Shown here one piece after another: positions 14,917 through 22,512 of a stretch of 27,637 nt of DNA. Positions within the stretch are counted from its first letter, which is position 1; the number at the start of each line of letters is the position of its first letter. Below the pieces are notes generated by a model that was not told the origin of the DNA, did no database searches, and worked only from the letters and a program-made list of their open reading frames with translations. This DNA is from Euryarchaeota archaeon UBA54. GTDB lineage: Archaea; Thermoplasmatota; Poseidoniia; Poseidoniales; Thalassarchaeaceae. The position numbers and the translations under genes are program-made. The stretch covers positions 13,589 to 41,225 of the forward strand of contig DAGM01000059.1 in the NCBI GenBank assembly GCA_002495735.1, given 5' to 3'.

Positions 14917-17900
14917 TCAGTCTAGTTTAGGGGCCCGAGGTATCTCGTCCTCATCTTCGAATACCGGTACGGATGGCAGTTCAACAGGAGTATTATGCTG
15001 CCCTATGAGGGCACCCAAATCAGGTGCGGAGGGTAAATCGTAGTCCTGAAACTCCGGTGAGAGTGAGAACTTCTCTGGTTTCAGATCGTACGCCTCGTAA
15101 GCGTCCTTGAGCTTGCGCTTGTGCGAGAATCTTCCCACTGCGTAGACGCAACCTCCTATCATGGATAGTAGCGCCACGAGGGTCACAGCGAGCCCGGTAG
15201 GAGAAGTGACGAAAGAGAGTAACTTCTCTGAGAGTGTCTCCGGCGGTATCCATACATCCATGTCTATGTCCCAGACGAAGACAGTAGTCTGACCCGAGTC
15301 AACTAGGGTTGCAGTAATCTGCTGCGGTCCACTACCTTGGCCGCACAGGTAGATGGTTAGAGTGGTGTCTCCGGCATCGCAGTCGATAGGTTCGATGACA
15401 ATGCCCCTCCCGTCGGAGCTGACGTTCTCCGTCAATGTGTAATCGCCAAACTGCCATGACAGCGAGACGACGACATTTTCCGGTATCGGGCCGATGCTGA
15501 GAACAAGACTCTCATTGACCGCGTCCCACAAGTGCACTTGGCGGAAGTCAGGGATAGTTGTGACCAAGTTCTTCCTGCTCAATCCATCATCAACTGCATC
15601 GTTGCAGTCATCATCTCGGCCGTTCCAAGTCTCGACTCCTGCAGGGTTGATGGTGCCGACAAGGTCCTCACAGTCCTCAAAGTCGTAGAATCCGTCCTCG
15701 TCGCGGTCGAAGTTGAACTGCATGGGGTCTGAGCCACTGACCATCACCTCGTGACCGTCCGACATCCCGTCCGCGTCGCTGTCGGCCAGCCCCGGGTCAG
15801 TGGTAAAGTTGTGAAACTCATCGAAGTCAGTCAGTCCGTCGTCGTCACTGTCGAGTTCGAAGAAGTCCTCGTCAACGACTTCGTCGCAGTCGTTGTCCTT
15901 GCCATCGAGGGCCTCGGGCTTGAGCGGCGCTCTGTCGAAATCCTCGTCATCACAGTCTTGGAACCAGTACCAGCCGTCGGAATCAGCATCGTCGTCGTGG
16001 ACCAGCGGGTCGGCTCCCATTGAGGAGTACTCATTGTACTCTAGGCCGTCGGGTAACCCGTCGCCGTCGGTGTCCCCGTCAAGGTAGTCGGTGGTGATGT
16101 TGTGATACTCGTCGTAGTCGGTCAGCCCGTCGTTGTCGGTATCGCGGTCCCAGTAATCTTCGTCGATTAGGAAGTCGCAGTCGTTGTCGAAGTTGTCGAG
16201 CAGTTCGACGTGGCCGGGAGATCGATTACCGTCCTCGTCGTCGCAGTCCTCAAACCAGTACCACAAGTCTGAGTCAGAGTCGGGGTCATACACCAACGGG
16301 TCCGAGCCAAGGGCGGCGTAGATGTTGACTTCCTCACCGTCATCCAGCCCGTCGTCATCGGTGTCGGAGTCCATGTAGTCAGTGCCGTGGACGTGGTACT
16401 CGTTCCAGTCCTTGAGTCCGTCATTGTCTCTGTCGGTGAAGTTGTAACCCTCATCGACAAAGGTGTCGCAGTTGTCATCGATGTCGTTCAGTAGCTCCGG
16501 CCTGCCTGGGTTGACATTTGGGTTTGTATCGTTACAGTCATTGAAGTGGTAGAATAGGTCGGAGTCGGCATCAGGGTCGTACCAAAGAGGGTCACTCTGC
16601 CAGAAGTTAATCTCAGCACCATCGCTCAGCCCGTCATCATCAGTGTCAGAGTCGAGCGGATCAGTACCAGTGGTAGTCACTTCAGACCAGTCGCTCAGCC
16701 CGTCAAGGTCGGTATCAATAGCCAATGGGTCTGTTCCATGTATCATCACTTCATCGAAGTCGCTTAATCCATCATCGTCGGTGTCGGAGTCATAGGGGTC
16801 AGTACCGTATACCAGCGTCTCATTCTGGTCGCTCAATCCGTCGTCATCGTGGTCGTAGTCTATGTCTACTCCATGCAATAATAACTCCCATGAATCTAGT
16901 GTGCCAGTCGCACCCGAAGATGTGTCACGTACCTTCAGCGTCCAATTTCCCAATGAAGACTCATCCCAGTGTCTTACAGTGCTAAACATCCAGTCAGAGT
17001 AGTGGTTTCCATTGTCGTTGCGTGACTCAGCCAACCAAGACTCAGTTCCGGAAGGAGAGACTAGTACGATATCGAGATCTCCTCTCGCAGTGTGAGTTAT
17101 GTCGACCGCCACATCTACGCTCTCGAGTGAGTACTCGTCTGTAACCATAGTCGTGAATTCGGTCCATTCAGGCGTATCGTCAGGGATGTTTGCCGAAGGA
17201 GCATAGGGTCCGTAGGTGGAGTTCAACTCATCTCCTACGTTGATCCAGTTCTCGGCTACAGAGACGGCGGCGCCGGCATCGACCACCCCGAAACCGTACT
17301 TGTGCGAGACGTCGTGTCCGGCGCCGTTTACGCCCCATGACGAGTCACTGGCATCATTCATGCGCGCACTGTTGACTAGAACGTGTTGCACATCCCTCCA
17401 AGTCAGGTTTTCGTTGGCGTCGAGTATCAGCGCAATGACTCCAGCGGCCAACGGGGTGGCGCTAGAGGTGCCGCCGAAGGTATGAGTCACGTTGCCGCTG
17501 CTGTTGTAGCCGCCTGTGCCGGAGATATCGGTCGTAGTGATACCTTCGCCGTCACCATTGGAGTGCGCTGCGACGAGTATGTTCGCCCCCGGCTCAGCGT
17601 AGTAGGACTGGTCACCGTCGTGGTCGATTGCGGTGACGGCGATGGTGAAGCGACTGTTGGCGTAACCGTCGTAGTTTGAGTTGTCGTCTGAGCCGAGGCC
17701 GTTGCCTGCAGCCCATGTGATTAGGTTGCCTAATCCCTCGCGTCCGTCGTAGGCATCACTTTCGAAGGCCGCCAGAGTTAGCGGTCCGGGCGCCTCGAGG
17801 GTCTGACCGTCGTCAGCAGGGCCCCAAGAATTGGTGTAGATGTCGATATCGTCACTCTCGTAACTCAGTGCATCAGCTTCGGTCGCATCACCAGCCCAGC

Positions 17901-18702
17901 ACGCAATCAACGTCGATCCCGCAATGGTTGCGTTGAATGCGACTCCGGTGACGTCCAGTGCGTTGTTCCCGACTGCAGCGGCCACTCCGGCCACGGCCGT
18001 GCCGTGACCGTTCCAGCTGGAGGGACTGGGATCACCATCGTCGTTGCACCAGTCGTACGAGAGTAGCGATGAGTAGTGAGGGCTGAGATCGCTGTGGGCA
18101 TGGTCGAGCCCATCATCGACCACACTGATTACTACTCCAGATCCGGTGTAGGTGTCCCAGGTGCTGGTGACGTTGACATCCTCTCCCGATAAGCCGTTGG
18201 TCTGGCCGGTGTTCTCAAGGTGCCACTGCTCTGAGAACTCTGTGTCGTTCGGCGAGAGTCGCGGTTCCTGCTTCTTCTCCAGCAGTGGTGAGAATGATTC
18301 AATTTCACCCGCTTCAAGAGACTGCTGGAGCAGAGCCACCGACTTGAGTGGGTAGTCGAAAACCCAGATGTAGGCTCCTCGAAGAATAGGGGCCGGTTCG
18401 CTCGATTCAGGCGCTGCCTTAGTCAATTGGTGCTTTTCGATGGGGACTCTTGTGACGACAAGCCACTCGTGCACTCCTTCGATATCCTCCTCCGAGTAGC
18501 CACTCATGTCCCCGACTCTTTCGAAGGCCAACTGCACGGCTCGCGAGTATGTAGGCAGTATCTCGTCGCCCTCTATTCCAAGGTCGTCTGGCTGCCCCGC
18601 ACTGTCAGCAATCACGCCCCCAAGGGGGGCGAATAGGAGGATGATGAGTACCGCTAGCGCCGTGCGCATGACCGAACTCGAACGCATTCGACATTTAGCC
18701 AT
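14917..18702 (-). CDS. Kexin-like S8 serine protease with P-domain, metal-binding repeat array and C-terminal membrane anchor
   Basis: This is a very large secreted, membrane-tethered subtilisin/kexin-type protease. Residue numbers count from the longest frame, ATG 18771. A signal peptide lies at about 29-57. The catalytic triad is Asp219 (VVDDGLDHAHSDL), His256 (NGHGTAVAG) and Ser436 (GGTSSATPLAAG), with oxyanion Asn357. A P/Homo-B domain at about 528-634 is typical of proprotein convertases. Next come thrombospondin type 3-like Asp-rich loops and four MopE-like DCDDED...DNDCD motifs (636-1064), a beta-sandwich-like region, one membrane helix (about 1187-1214) and a 67-residue acidic, Pro-rich cytoplasmic tail. 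The start at 18702 avoids overlap with the upstream gene; ATG 18687 or 18669, nearer the signal peptide, is also possible. Calcium dependence is inferred from the families. Confidence 0.93.
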   Translation of the reverse strand: MAKCRMRSSSVMRTALAVLIILLFAPLGGVIADSAGQPDDLGIEGDEILPTYSRAVQLAFERVGDMSGYSEEDIEGVHEWLVVTRVPIEKHQLTKAAPESSEPAPILRGAYIWVFDYPLKSVALLQQSLEAGEIESFSPLLEKKQEPRLSPNDTEFSEQWHLENTGQTNGLSGEDVNVTSTWDTYTGSGVVISVVDDGLDHAHSDLSPHYSSLLSYDWCNDDGDPSPSSWNGHGTAVAGVAAAVGNNALDVTGVAFNATIAGSTLIACWAGDATEADALSYESDDIDIYTNSWGPADDGQTLEAPGPLTLAAFESDAYDGREGLGNLITWAAGNGLGSDDNSNYDGYANSRFTIAVTAIDHDGDQSYYAEPGANILVAAHSNGDGEGITTTDISGTGGYNSSGNVTHTFGGTSSATPLAAGVIALILDANENLTWRDVQHVLVNSARMNDASDSSWGVNGAGHDVSHKYGFGVVDAGAAVSVAENWINVGDELNSTYGPYAPSANIPDDTPEWTEFTTMVTDEYSLESVDVAVDITHTARGDLDIVLVSPSGTESWLAESRNDNGNHYSDWMFSTVRHWDESSLGNWTLKVRDTSSGATGTLDSWELLLHGVDIDYDHDDDGLSDQNETLVYGTDPYDSDTDDDGLSDFDEVMIHGTDPLAIDTDLDGLSDWSEVTTTGTDPLDSDTDDDGLSDGAEINFWQSDPLWYDPDADSDLFYHFNDCNDTNPNVNPGRPELLNDIDDNCDTFVDEGYNFTDRDNDGLKDWNEYHVHGTDYMDSDTDDDGLDDGEEVNIYAALGSDPLVYDPDSDSDLWYWFEDCDDEDGNRSPGHVELLDNFDNDCDFLIDEDYWDRDTDNDGLTDYDEYHNITTDYLDGDTDGDGLPDGLEYNEYSSMGADPLVHDDDADSDGWYWFQDCDDEDFDRAPLKPEALDGKDNDCDEVVDEDFFELDSDDDGLTDFDEFHNFTTDPGLADSDADGMSDGHEVMVSGSDPMQFNFDRDEDGFYDFEDCEDLVGTINPAGVETWNGRDDDCNDAVDDGLSRKNLVTTIPDFRQVHLWDAVNESLVLSIGPIPENVVVSLSWQFGDYTLTENVSSDGRGIVIEPIDCDAGDTTLTIYLCGQGSGPQQITATLVDSGQTTVFVWDIDMDVWIPPETLSEKLLSFVTSPTGLAVTLVALLSMIGGCVYAVGRFSHKRKLKDAYEAYDLKPEKFSLSPEFQDYDLPSAPDLGALIGQHNTPVELPSVPVFEDEDEIPRAPKLD
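15580..16866 (-). repeat. Coding repeat array: TSP3-like loops and four ~97-residue composite units
   Basis: Inside the protease gene, Asp-rich DxDxDGxxD loops alternate with MopE-like segments of the form DC-D-D-E-D ... DNDCD-x-x-x-DE. The MopE-like segments start at residues 745, 842, 939 and 1033, giving periods of 97, 97 and 94 residues (about 290 bases). Each full unit holds two Asp-rich loops and one MopE-like segment with two Cys. Three or four loop-only repeats precede them. This is a protein-level repeat; the DNA copies have diverged. Confidence 0.9.
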
Positions 18703-18714
18703 TCGTCTATAGCG

Positions 18715-18730
18715 TGAAGCACCTGCTTCA
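18715..18730. terminator. 7-bp inverted repeat at the 3' end of the LeuA-like gene
   Basis: TGAAGCA (18715-18721) and TGCTTCA (18724-18730) form a perfect stem around a two-base centre. The repeat includes the TGA stop of the LeuA-like gene (18728-18730) and precedes the preferred protease start at 18702. It could act as a terminator or processing site between the two genes. No T-run follows. Confidence 0.35.
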
Positions 18731-19984
18731 TGACTGGAGGAATCCTGAGATGGCTGTATGGACCTCTTCATCGGTCATCATTCTACGCTGTCCCTTGGCC
18801 ACTTCAAACAAGTTCGATACCAGTTCGTCAGTCGCTTCGTAGCCGTTCTGCTGTAGCCACCAGATGATGTTGGAGCGCCCACTCATGTGACCTATCCGGA
18901 TTACCTGCTGCAGCCCATAGTCCGCAGCAGGTACTCCAGAGTAAATGCGGTCTGCGAGCCAGTGGTCACCCTTCTTCATCGCCTTGACCACTGCGGACGC
19001 GTGCACACCCGTCCCGGTCTCGAAGGCGTCCTTGCCGAACACAGGGTAGTTGCGAGGCAGAGCAACTTCGACGTATTCGTGCGCCTTGCGCATGTATTGG
19101 TTTAGGGCAGTCAGGTCATTGCTAATCACTCCCATAAGGCTGAGATTGACAAGCGTCTGGTCGAGAGGGGCGTTGCCGGCCCTCTCGCCCACTCCGAGGG
19201 CGGTCCCGTGGATGACATCGGCCCCGGCCTCGTAGGCAGCGAGGTTGTTGGCGACGCCAAGTCCACGGTCTTGATGCCCGTGCCAGTTGACCTCGATGTC
19301 ACGTCGCTTCACCCCTGCGTCGGGTATCACTTCGTTTTGAATGAAAGAGAGCAACTTGCGGACTCCGTTGGGGGTAACGTGCCCGCATGTGTCGCACACG
19401 CAGATTCGGTCAGCACCGAGCTCCAGTGCCCTAGTGTATACGGCCTTGATATCCTCTGGTTTACTGCGCGTGGTGTCTTCGGTGACAAACATCACTGGAA
19501 TGTCGTTGTCGATGGCGAATGATACAGCCTTCTCGGCTGTCGAGATAATCTTCTCCATCGTCCAGTCCTCTGCATACTGGCGAATTGGACTGGTCCCTAG
19601 GAAGGCGCTAGCCTGTATCTGCCGTTCGTGCTTGGCCTGCAGATCTACCAGTGGCTCGATGTCGCTCACCACCGTACGGACAGCGCATCCAGGGCGCAGC
19701 GCGTAGTCGTTCTCGCCCATGTGAGTGAGCATTGCATCGATGTGGCCGACATGAAAGGGTCCAGCACCGGGAAGCCCGAGATCCGCTTTTTGGATTCCGA
19801 GGGACTCCATGAAGTCAATTAACTCAATCTTCTGTTCTATGGTCGGGTTGCGAGCACTCGGGCTCTGCAGACCGTCACGCAAGGTCTCGTCGTCGAACCA
19901 TAATTCATGCGGGTGGTTCGACCCATCTCGCTCAATCTCGTAATCTATCTTGTTCCAATCGTAAATCAGGTCCTGCTCATTCAT
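18728..19984 (-). CDS. 2-isopropylmalate/homocitrate synthase family enzyme (DRE-TIM metallolyase)
   Basis: The 418-aa product belongs to the LeuA/homocitrate/citramalate synthase family, which condenses acetyl-CoA with a 2-oxo acid. Visible motifs are DDETLRDGLQSPS near residue 31 (metal Asp and catalytic Arg36-Asp37), AFLGTSPIRQYAEDW, metal His235/His237 in HGHQDRGLGVAN, and GVGERAGNAPLDQ. The familiar HxHND-x-G is HGHQDRG here, an odd change next to the metal ligands. The C-terminal region is helical and lacks the usual ~120-residue leucine-binding regulatory domain. Specificity (isopropylmalate, citramalate or other) cannot be assigned. ATG 19984 is chosen over ATG 20038 because AGGAGGTG lies just upstream of it. 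It follows ctaB by 61 bases on the same strand. No other leucine gene is nearby. Confidence 0.82.
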   Translation of the reverse strand: MNEQDLIYDWNKIDYEIERDGSNHPHELWFDDETLRDGLQSPSARNPTIEQKIELIDFMESLGIQKADLGLPGAGPFHVGHIDAMLTHMGENDYALRPGCAVRTVVSDIEPLVDLQAKHERQIQASAFLGTSPIRQYAEDWTMEKIISTAEKAVSFAIDNDIPVMFVTEDTTRSKPEDIKAVYTRALELGADRICVCDTCGHVTPNGVRKLLSFIQNEVIPDAGVKRRDIEVNWHGHQDRGLGVANNLAAYEAGADVIHGTALGVGERAGNAPLDQTLVNLSLMGVISNDLTALNQYMRKAHEYVEVALPRNYPVFGKDAFETGTGVHASAVVKAMKKGDHWLADRIYSGVPAADYGLQQVIRIGHMSGRSNIIWWLQQNGYEATDELVSNLFEVAKGQRRMMTDEEVHTAISGFLQS

Positions 19985-20045
19985 TGCCCCACCTCCTTTA
20001 CGACGCAGCGCGATGGTGCACTCGGTGTTTGAAGCCATCGGGCTC

Positions 20046-21083
20046 TCAGGACTTCGCCCGGGTCTCGCTGCGAACCATTGCAGTTACAGCTAGAACAGCA
20101 CCTATTCCGGCGCCCAGTAGCCCGAAACTGGCTGTGACTAGAACTATGAACATCAGGGCTAGGTAGAGCATGGAGACGAAGAAGGAGCGGGCGGCCGTTG
20201 GTATCCTCCCAGTGGGGTCGCGCTGCTCGCTTAGATCCACTCTCCAGACTGTGCTCGAGTACCAAATGCTCAGTCCAATTGTCGTACAGCCGAGGACTTG
20301 GTAGATGGCGTCGCTCTCATTTATACCGCCGTAACTCATTGGGGCAGCTATCGACAAAATCACTAGAAGCGCAGCGTATGCCTTCATCTCGCGAACCGTC
20401 CTCTCTGCTCCCTTAACGTTCGGCATCATCGGGATGCCCACATTCCCATACTCCTCGGAACGGTACAGTGCTAGCGCCCAGAAGTGAGGAGGAGTCCACA
20501 GGAAGATTAGCAGGAACATGAACCACGGCATCAGGCTGCCTAGGTCGAGGAGTGACTCCAACATAACCCGGGCCGAGTCAGTAGCTACCGTGAGTTCGCC
20601 CTCAGCCGCTGCCCAGCCTATCACGGGCGGCGTCGAGCCGGCGATGCCGCCGATGACTATGTTCTGCGGCGTTGTACGCTTCAGCCATATGCTGTAGATG
20701 AATACGTAGAACAGGATGCTGAAAGCCGACCAGAATGCGGCCACTGAGTTGGCCAATATCTCAAACCACGCTACTCCGAGAAGTGACAGGGTGATTCCGA
20801 ATCCCAGAGCGGCGTTGGCCGAGACCTCACCCGCGGGCACGGGCCGGTTCTTCGTGCGCGTCATCAGTGGATCGATGTCCCTGTCGTACCACATGTTGAT
20901 CGCATTGGCGCCCCCAGCGCTCAGGTACCCTCCTACGAATACCACCAGCACTGTCCGCGCTGTGTTTGCATCTAGTCCGCCACCGAGCTGGTCGTGCACC
21001 AGCACTGAGCACAACGCAGTAATCTGTAGGAGCACGACCACCCGTGGCTTGGTCAGGGAGAAGTATGGCCTCAGGTCATTCAT
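20046..21083 (-). CDS. ctaB: Protoheme IX farnesyltransferase (heme O synthase)
   Basis: The 345-aa integral membrane protein of the UbiA prenyltransferase family farnesylates heme B to heme O. It opens with SLTKPRVVVLLQITAL. The metal/prenyl-diphosphate motif N-x3-D-x3-D is Asn63-Asp67-Asp71 within NMWYDRDIDPLMTRTKNRP, and the second conserved loop region FLLIFLWTPPHFWALAL is also present. About nine membrane helices are visible. The ATG at 21083 overlaps the 3' end of ctaA by 8 bases, so the two are translationally coupled in pathway order. CtaB makes heme O and CtaA converts it to heme A for an aa3-type terminal oxidase, which must be encoded elsewhere. Length is slightly above the bacterial average. 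Confidence 0.95.
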   Translation of the reverse strand: MNDLRPYFSLTKPRVVVLLQITALCSVLVHDQLGGGLDANTARTVLVVFVGGYLSAGGANAINMWYDRDIDPLMTRTKNRPVPAGEVSANAALGFGITLSLLGVAWFEILANSVAAFWSAFSILFYVFIYSIWLKRTTPQNIVIGGIAGSTPPVIGWAAAEGELTVATDSARVMLESLLDLGSLMPWFMFLLIFLWTPPHFWALALYRSEEYGNVGIPMMPNVKGAERTVREMKAYAALLVILSIAAPMSYGGINESDAIYQVLGCTTIGLSIWYSSTVWRVDLSEQRDPTGRIPTAARSFFVSMLYLALMFIVLVTASFGLLGAGIGAVLAVTAMVRSETRAKS

Positions 21084-22116
21084 GCTGTTCCTCCTTTACA
21101 AGCCCCATTGTCGCTCCCATCCAAGCCGTAGATAGGACGATGAAAGAGAGTGAGGCTACAAGCAGATGGATCAGTGAGAGGTACTCGATATAGCCGTCAC
21201 TGATATCCCATGATAGGATGTACGAGGCTCCAATGCCGATGTTTACCAGATACAGGGCGGTCGACCACCAGAACCACTTGTACAACACATTGTCTGAGCC
21301 GAATTCCTTCCAGGCCAACCATGATGCTCCCAACAGACTGGCTGCGACTCCAACTACCATCCATCTATGGATGACCTGAGACTGCAGCACCCAGTCGTGA
21401 ACCGACGAAATCAACTCTCCGTGGCACAATGGCCACGATTCAAACAAACCGTTGACCCCGCAAGCGGCATTCGCTCCATTGGTTGTCGAAACGAAGGCGC
21501 CCGAGAACAGTGTGAACAGGATTCCCGTAGAAAGCCAGAACAACCGACCCCTCCAATTCTTCGAAGTCGCCTCGAAGTTTGCCCAATCAGGCAGTTTGCG
21601 ATGGTCCTTTGATATCGCTAGCCAGAGCCAGATTAGGCTGAGCATGAATGCGAGGGCTGAGCCCAGATGTAGGGCGACACTCCAGTGCTCGTTGTCCATA
21701 CTTACCGTCAGCCATCCCACAGCCCCCTGCCATACTATCAGGGCCACCGCAATGCTGGAAGCCAGATGGACCTCGGAACCGAGCTCCTCTTCACGTCTGA
21801 CTATCAGCCAATTGAGGAGCACAAGAGGCCCTAGAACAACTCCTGCGAGCAGTCGGTGCGCCCACTCTGTGAAGATCTGAAAAGTCGTGTAACGGTGGCC
21901 ACTCCCCCTTGAGTCAATCTCATCGGGATTGGCCTCGTACCATGCCTCTTGCTCGGCCTCTGAGACGTCAAAACCAATCGTGCCAAAGCAGGTCGGCCAG
22001 TCCGGACATGATTCCCCTGCGTCGTAGATTCGAATCACGCCGCCAAGGGCGATGACGAGGAAGGTGACTATCACCAAAGCCCCAGTCAACTGCTTGGCTT
22101 GGATCCCGTCGAGCAA
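21076..22116 (-). CDS. ctaA: Heme A synthase (COX15/CtaA)
   Basis: The 346-aa membrane protein oxidises heme O to heme A. Four conserved His, at 87, 150, 250 and 317, have the spacing of the two heme sites in the family; the first sits in the EWAHRLLAG motif. Two Cys pairs, in SCPDWPTCFG (37, 43) and at 219 and 231, match the external-loop disulfides known from Bacillus CtaA. Eight membrane helices fit the sequence. The start is a TTG at 22116 with a GGGGGGAT Shine-Dalgarno-like run about 7 bases upstream. A TCTATTTG element lies some 35 bases ahead. The gene starts 66 bases after the rpo6 stop and overlaps ctaB at its 3' end. Confidence 0.94.
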   Translation of the reverse strand: MLDGIQAKQLTGALVIVTFLVIALGGVIRIYDAGESCPDWPTCFGTIGFDVSEAEQEAWYEANPDEIDSRGSGHRYTTFQIFTEWAHRLLAGVVLGPLVLLNWLIVRREEELGSEVHLASSIAVALIVWQGAVGWLTVSMDNEHWSVALHLGSALAFMLSLIWLWLAISKDHRKLPDWANFEATSKNWRGRLFWLSTGILFTLFSGAFVSTTNGANAACGVNGLFESWPLCHGELISSVHDWVLQSQVIHRWMVVGVAASLLGASWLAWKEFGSDNVLYKWFWWSTALYLVNIGIGASYILSWDISDGYIEYLSLIHLLVASLSFIVLSTAWMGATMGLVKEEQHE

Positions 22117-22181
22117 CTAAAATCCCCCCTGTGAGAGAGCCTCGGTGTTCAGACAAATAGACTTGCCCGAACCGATGCGGA

Positions 22182-22196
22182 CTCACTCTGTGTGAG
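22182..22196. repeat. Short inverted repeat across the rpo6 stop codon
   Basis: CTCAC (22182-22186) and GTGAG (22192-22196) pair around a five-base loop and include the rpo6 TGA (22183-22185). A 5-bp stem is weak and could be chance. It is listed because similar repeats cover other stop codons in this window. Confidence 0.2.
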
Positions 22197-22437
22197 GGTC
22201 TACGTCAATCGGTATCCGGTGCTGTTGGTACTCCAGCATCGCTATCTTGTTGGGGTCTAGAACGACCCTCCACTTTGCCTCTTCAACACCGTACAGCTGA
22301 ATCAACTCATCGCTGAAGTGTTGACGCAGTTCGTCCTCGGTTACGAAGAGAGGAGCTCCCATGCTAATCTGAAGCGCTCTAGCACCGATAATCCTCGCCT
22401 TTTCGAAGCGTGTGTGGGTTCTTGCGGGCTTTACCAT
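22183..22437 (-). CDS. rpo6: DNA-directed RNA polymerase subunit Rpo6 (RpoK, omega-like)
   Basis: The 84-aa product is the small archaeal RNA polymerase subunit homologous to bacterial omega and eukaryotic Rpb6, which helps assembly of the large subunit. The signature is [21 protein letters not shown] (residues 9-29), and the C-terminal part [19 protein letters not shown] matches the usual DPxEIAxxEL-x-x-x-x-IPI end. Between these lie about 31 residues where typical archaeal Rpo6 has about 11, so the protein is larger than the ~57-aa norm. The ATG at 22437 is 27 bases from a CCTTATTT element, so it is probably leaderless. Its usual neighbours, such as rpoN or enolase, are absent. ctaA follows downstream on the same strand. 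Confidence 0.9.
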   Translation of the reverse strand: MVKPARTHTRFEKARIIGARALQISMGAPLFVTEDELRQHFSDELIQLYGVEEAKWRVVLDPNKIAMLEYQQHRIPIDVDPHTE

Positions 22438-22460
22438 CGGCCGGGCGACCAGCGACCCCC

Positions 22461-22468
22461 AAATAAGG
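22461..22468 (-). promoter_or_regulatory. Putative TATA element for rpo6
   Basis: The minus strand reads CCTTATTT, centred about 27 bases before the rpo6 ATG at 22437, with no Shine-Dalgarno sequence between. This spacing implies transcription starting at the ATG. Confidence 0.4.
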
Positions 22469-22484
22469 CCTATGACAAACTAGT

Positions 22485-22502
22485 CGCCCCCCATAGGGGG
22501 CG
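22485..22502. terminator. GC-rich hairpin after the thiolase gene
   Basis: CGCCCCC (22485-22491) and GGGGGCG (22496-22502) form a perfect 7-bp stem with a four-base loop. It begins 10 bases beyond the thiolase stop (22513-22515) and lies upstream of the rpo6 TATA element. It probably separates the two transcription units. On the minus strand it is followed by ACTAGTTTGTC, only weakly T-rich, so terminator is a likely but unproven role. Confidence 0.45.
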
Positions 22503-22512
22503 TGCCATCCCT

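Noticed and set aside
15893..16478. Several Thr/Ser-rich or Val-rich frames opposite or out of frame with the protease repeats
   Set aside because: They result from the Asp-rich GAY-repeat codons read in other frames.
15580..16866. CRISPR array or DNA satellite repeat
   Set aside because: The periodicity is at protein level, lies within one long open frame, and the DNA copies differ; there are no constant direct repeats with spacers.
19985..20038. Longer N-terminus for the LeuA-like gene (ATG 20038)
   Set aside because: A strong AGGAGGTG lies just before ATG 19984, and the extra 18 residues look like translated leader.
20039..20060. 5-bp inverted repeat (CGGGC/GCCCG) across the ctaB stop
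   Set aside because: The stem is too short and the 12-base loop too long to count as a feature.
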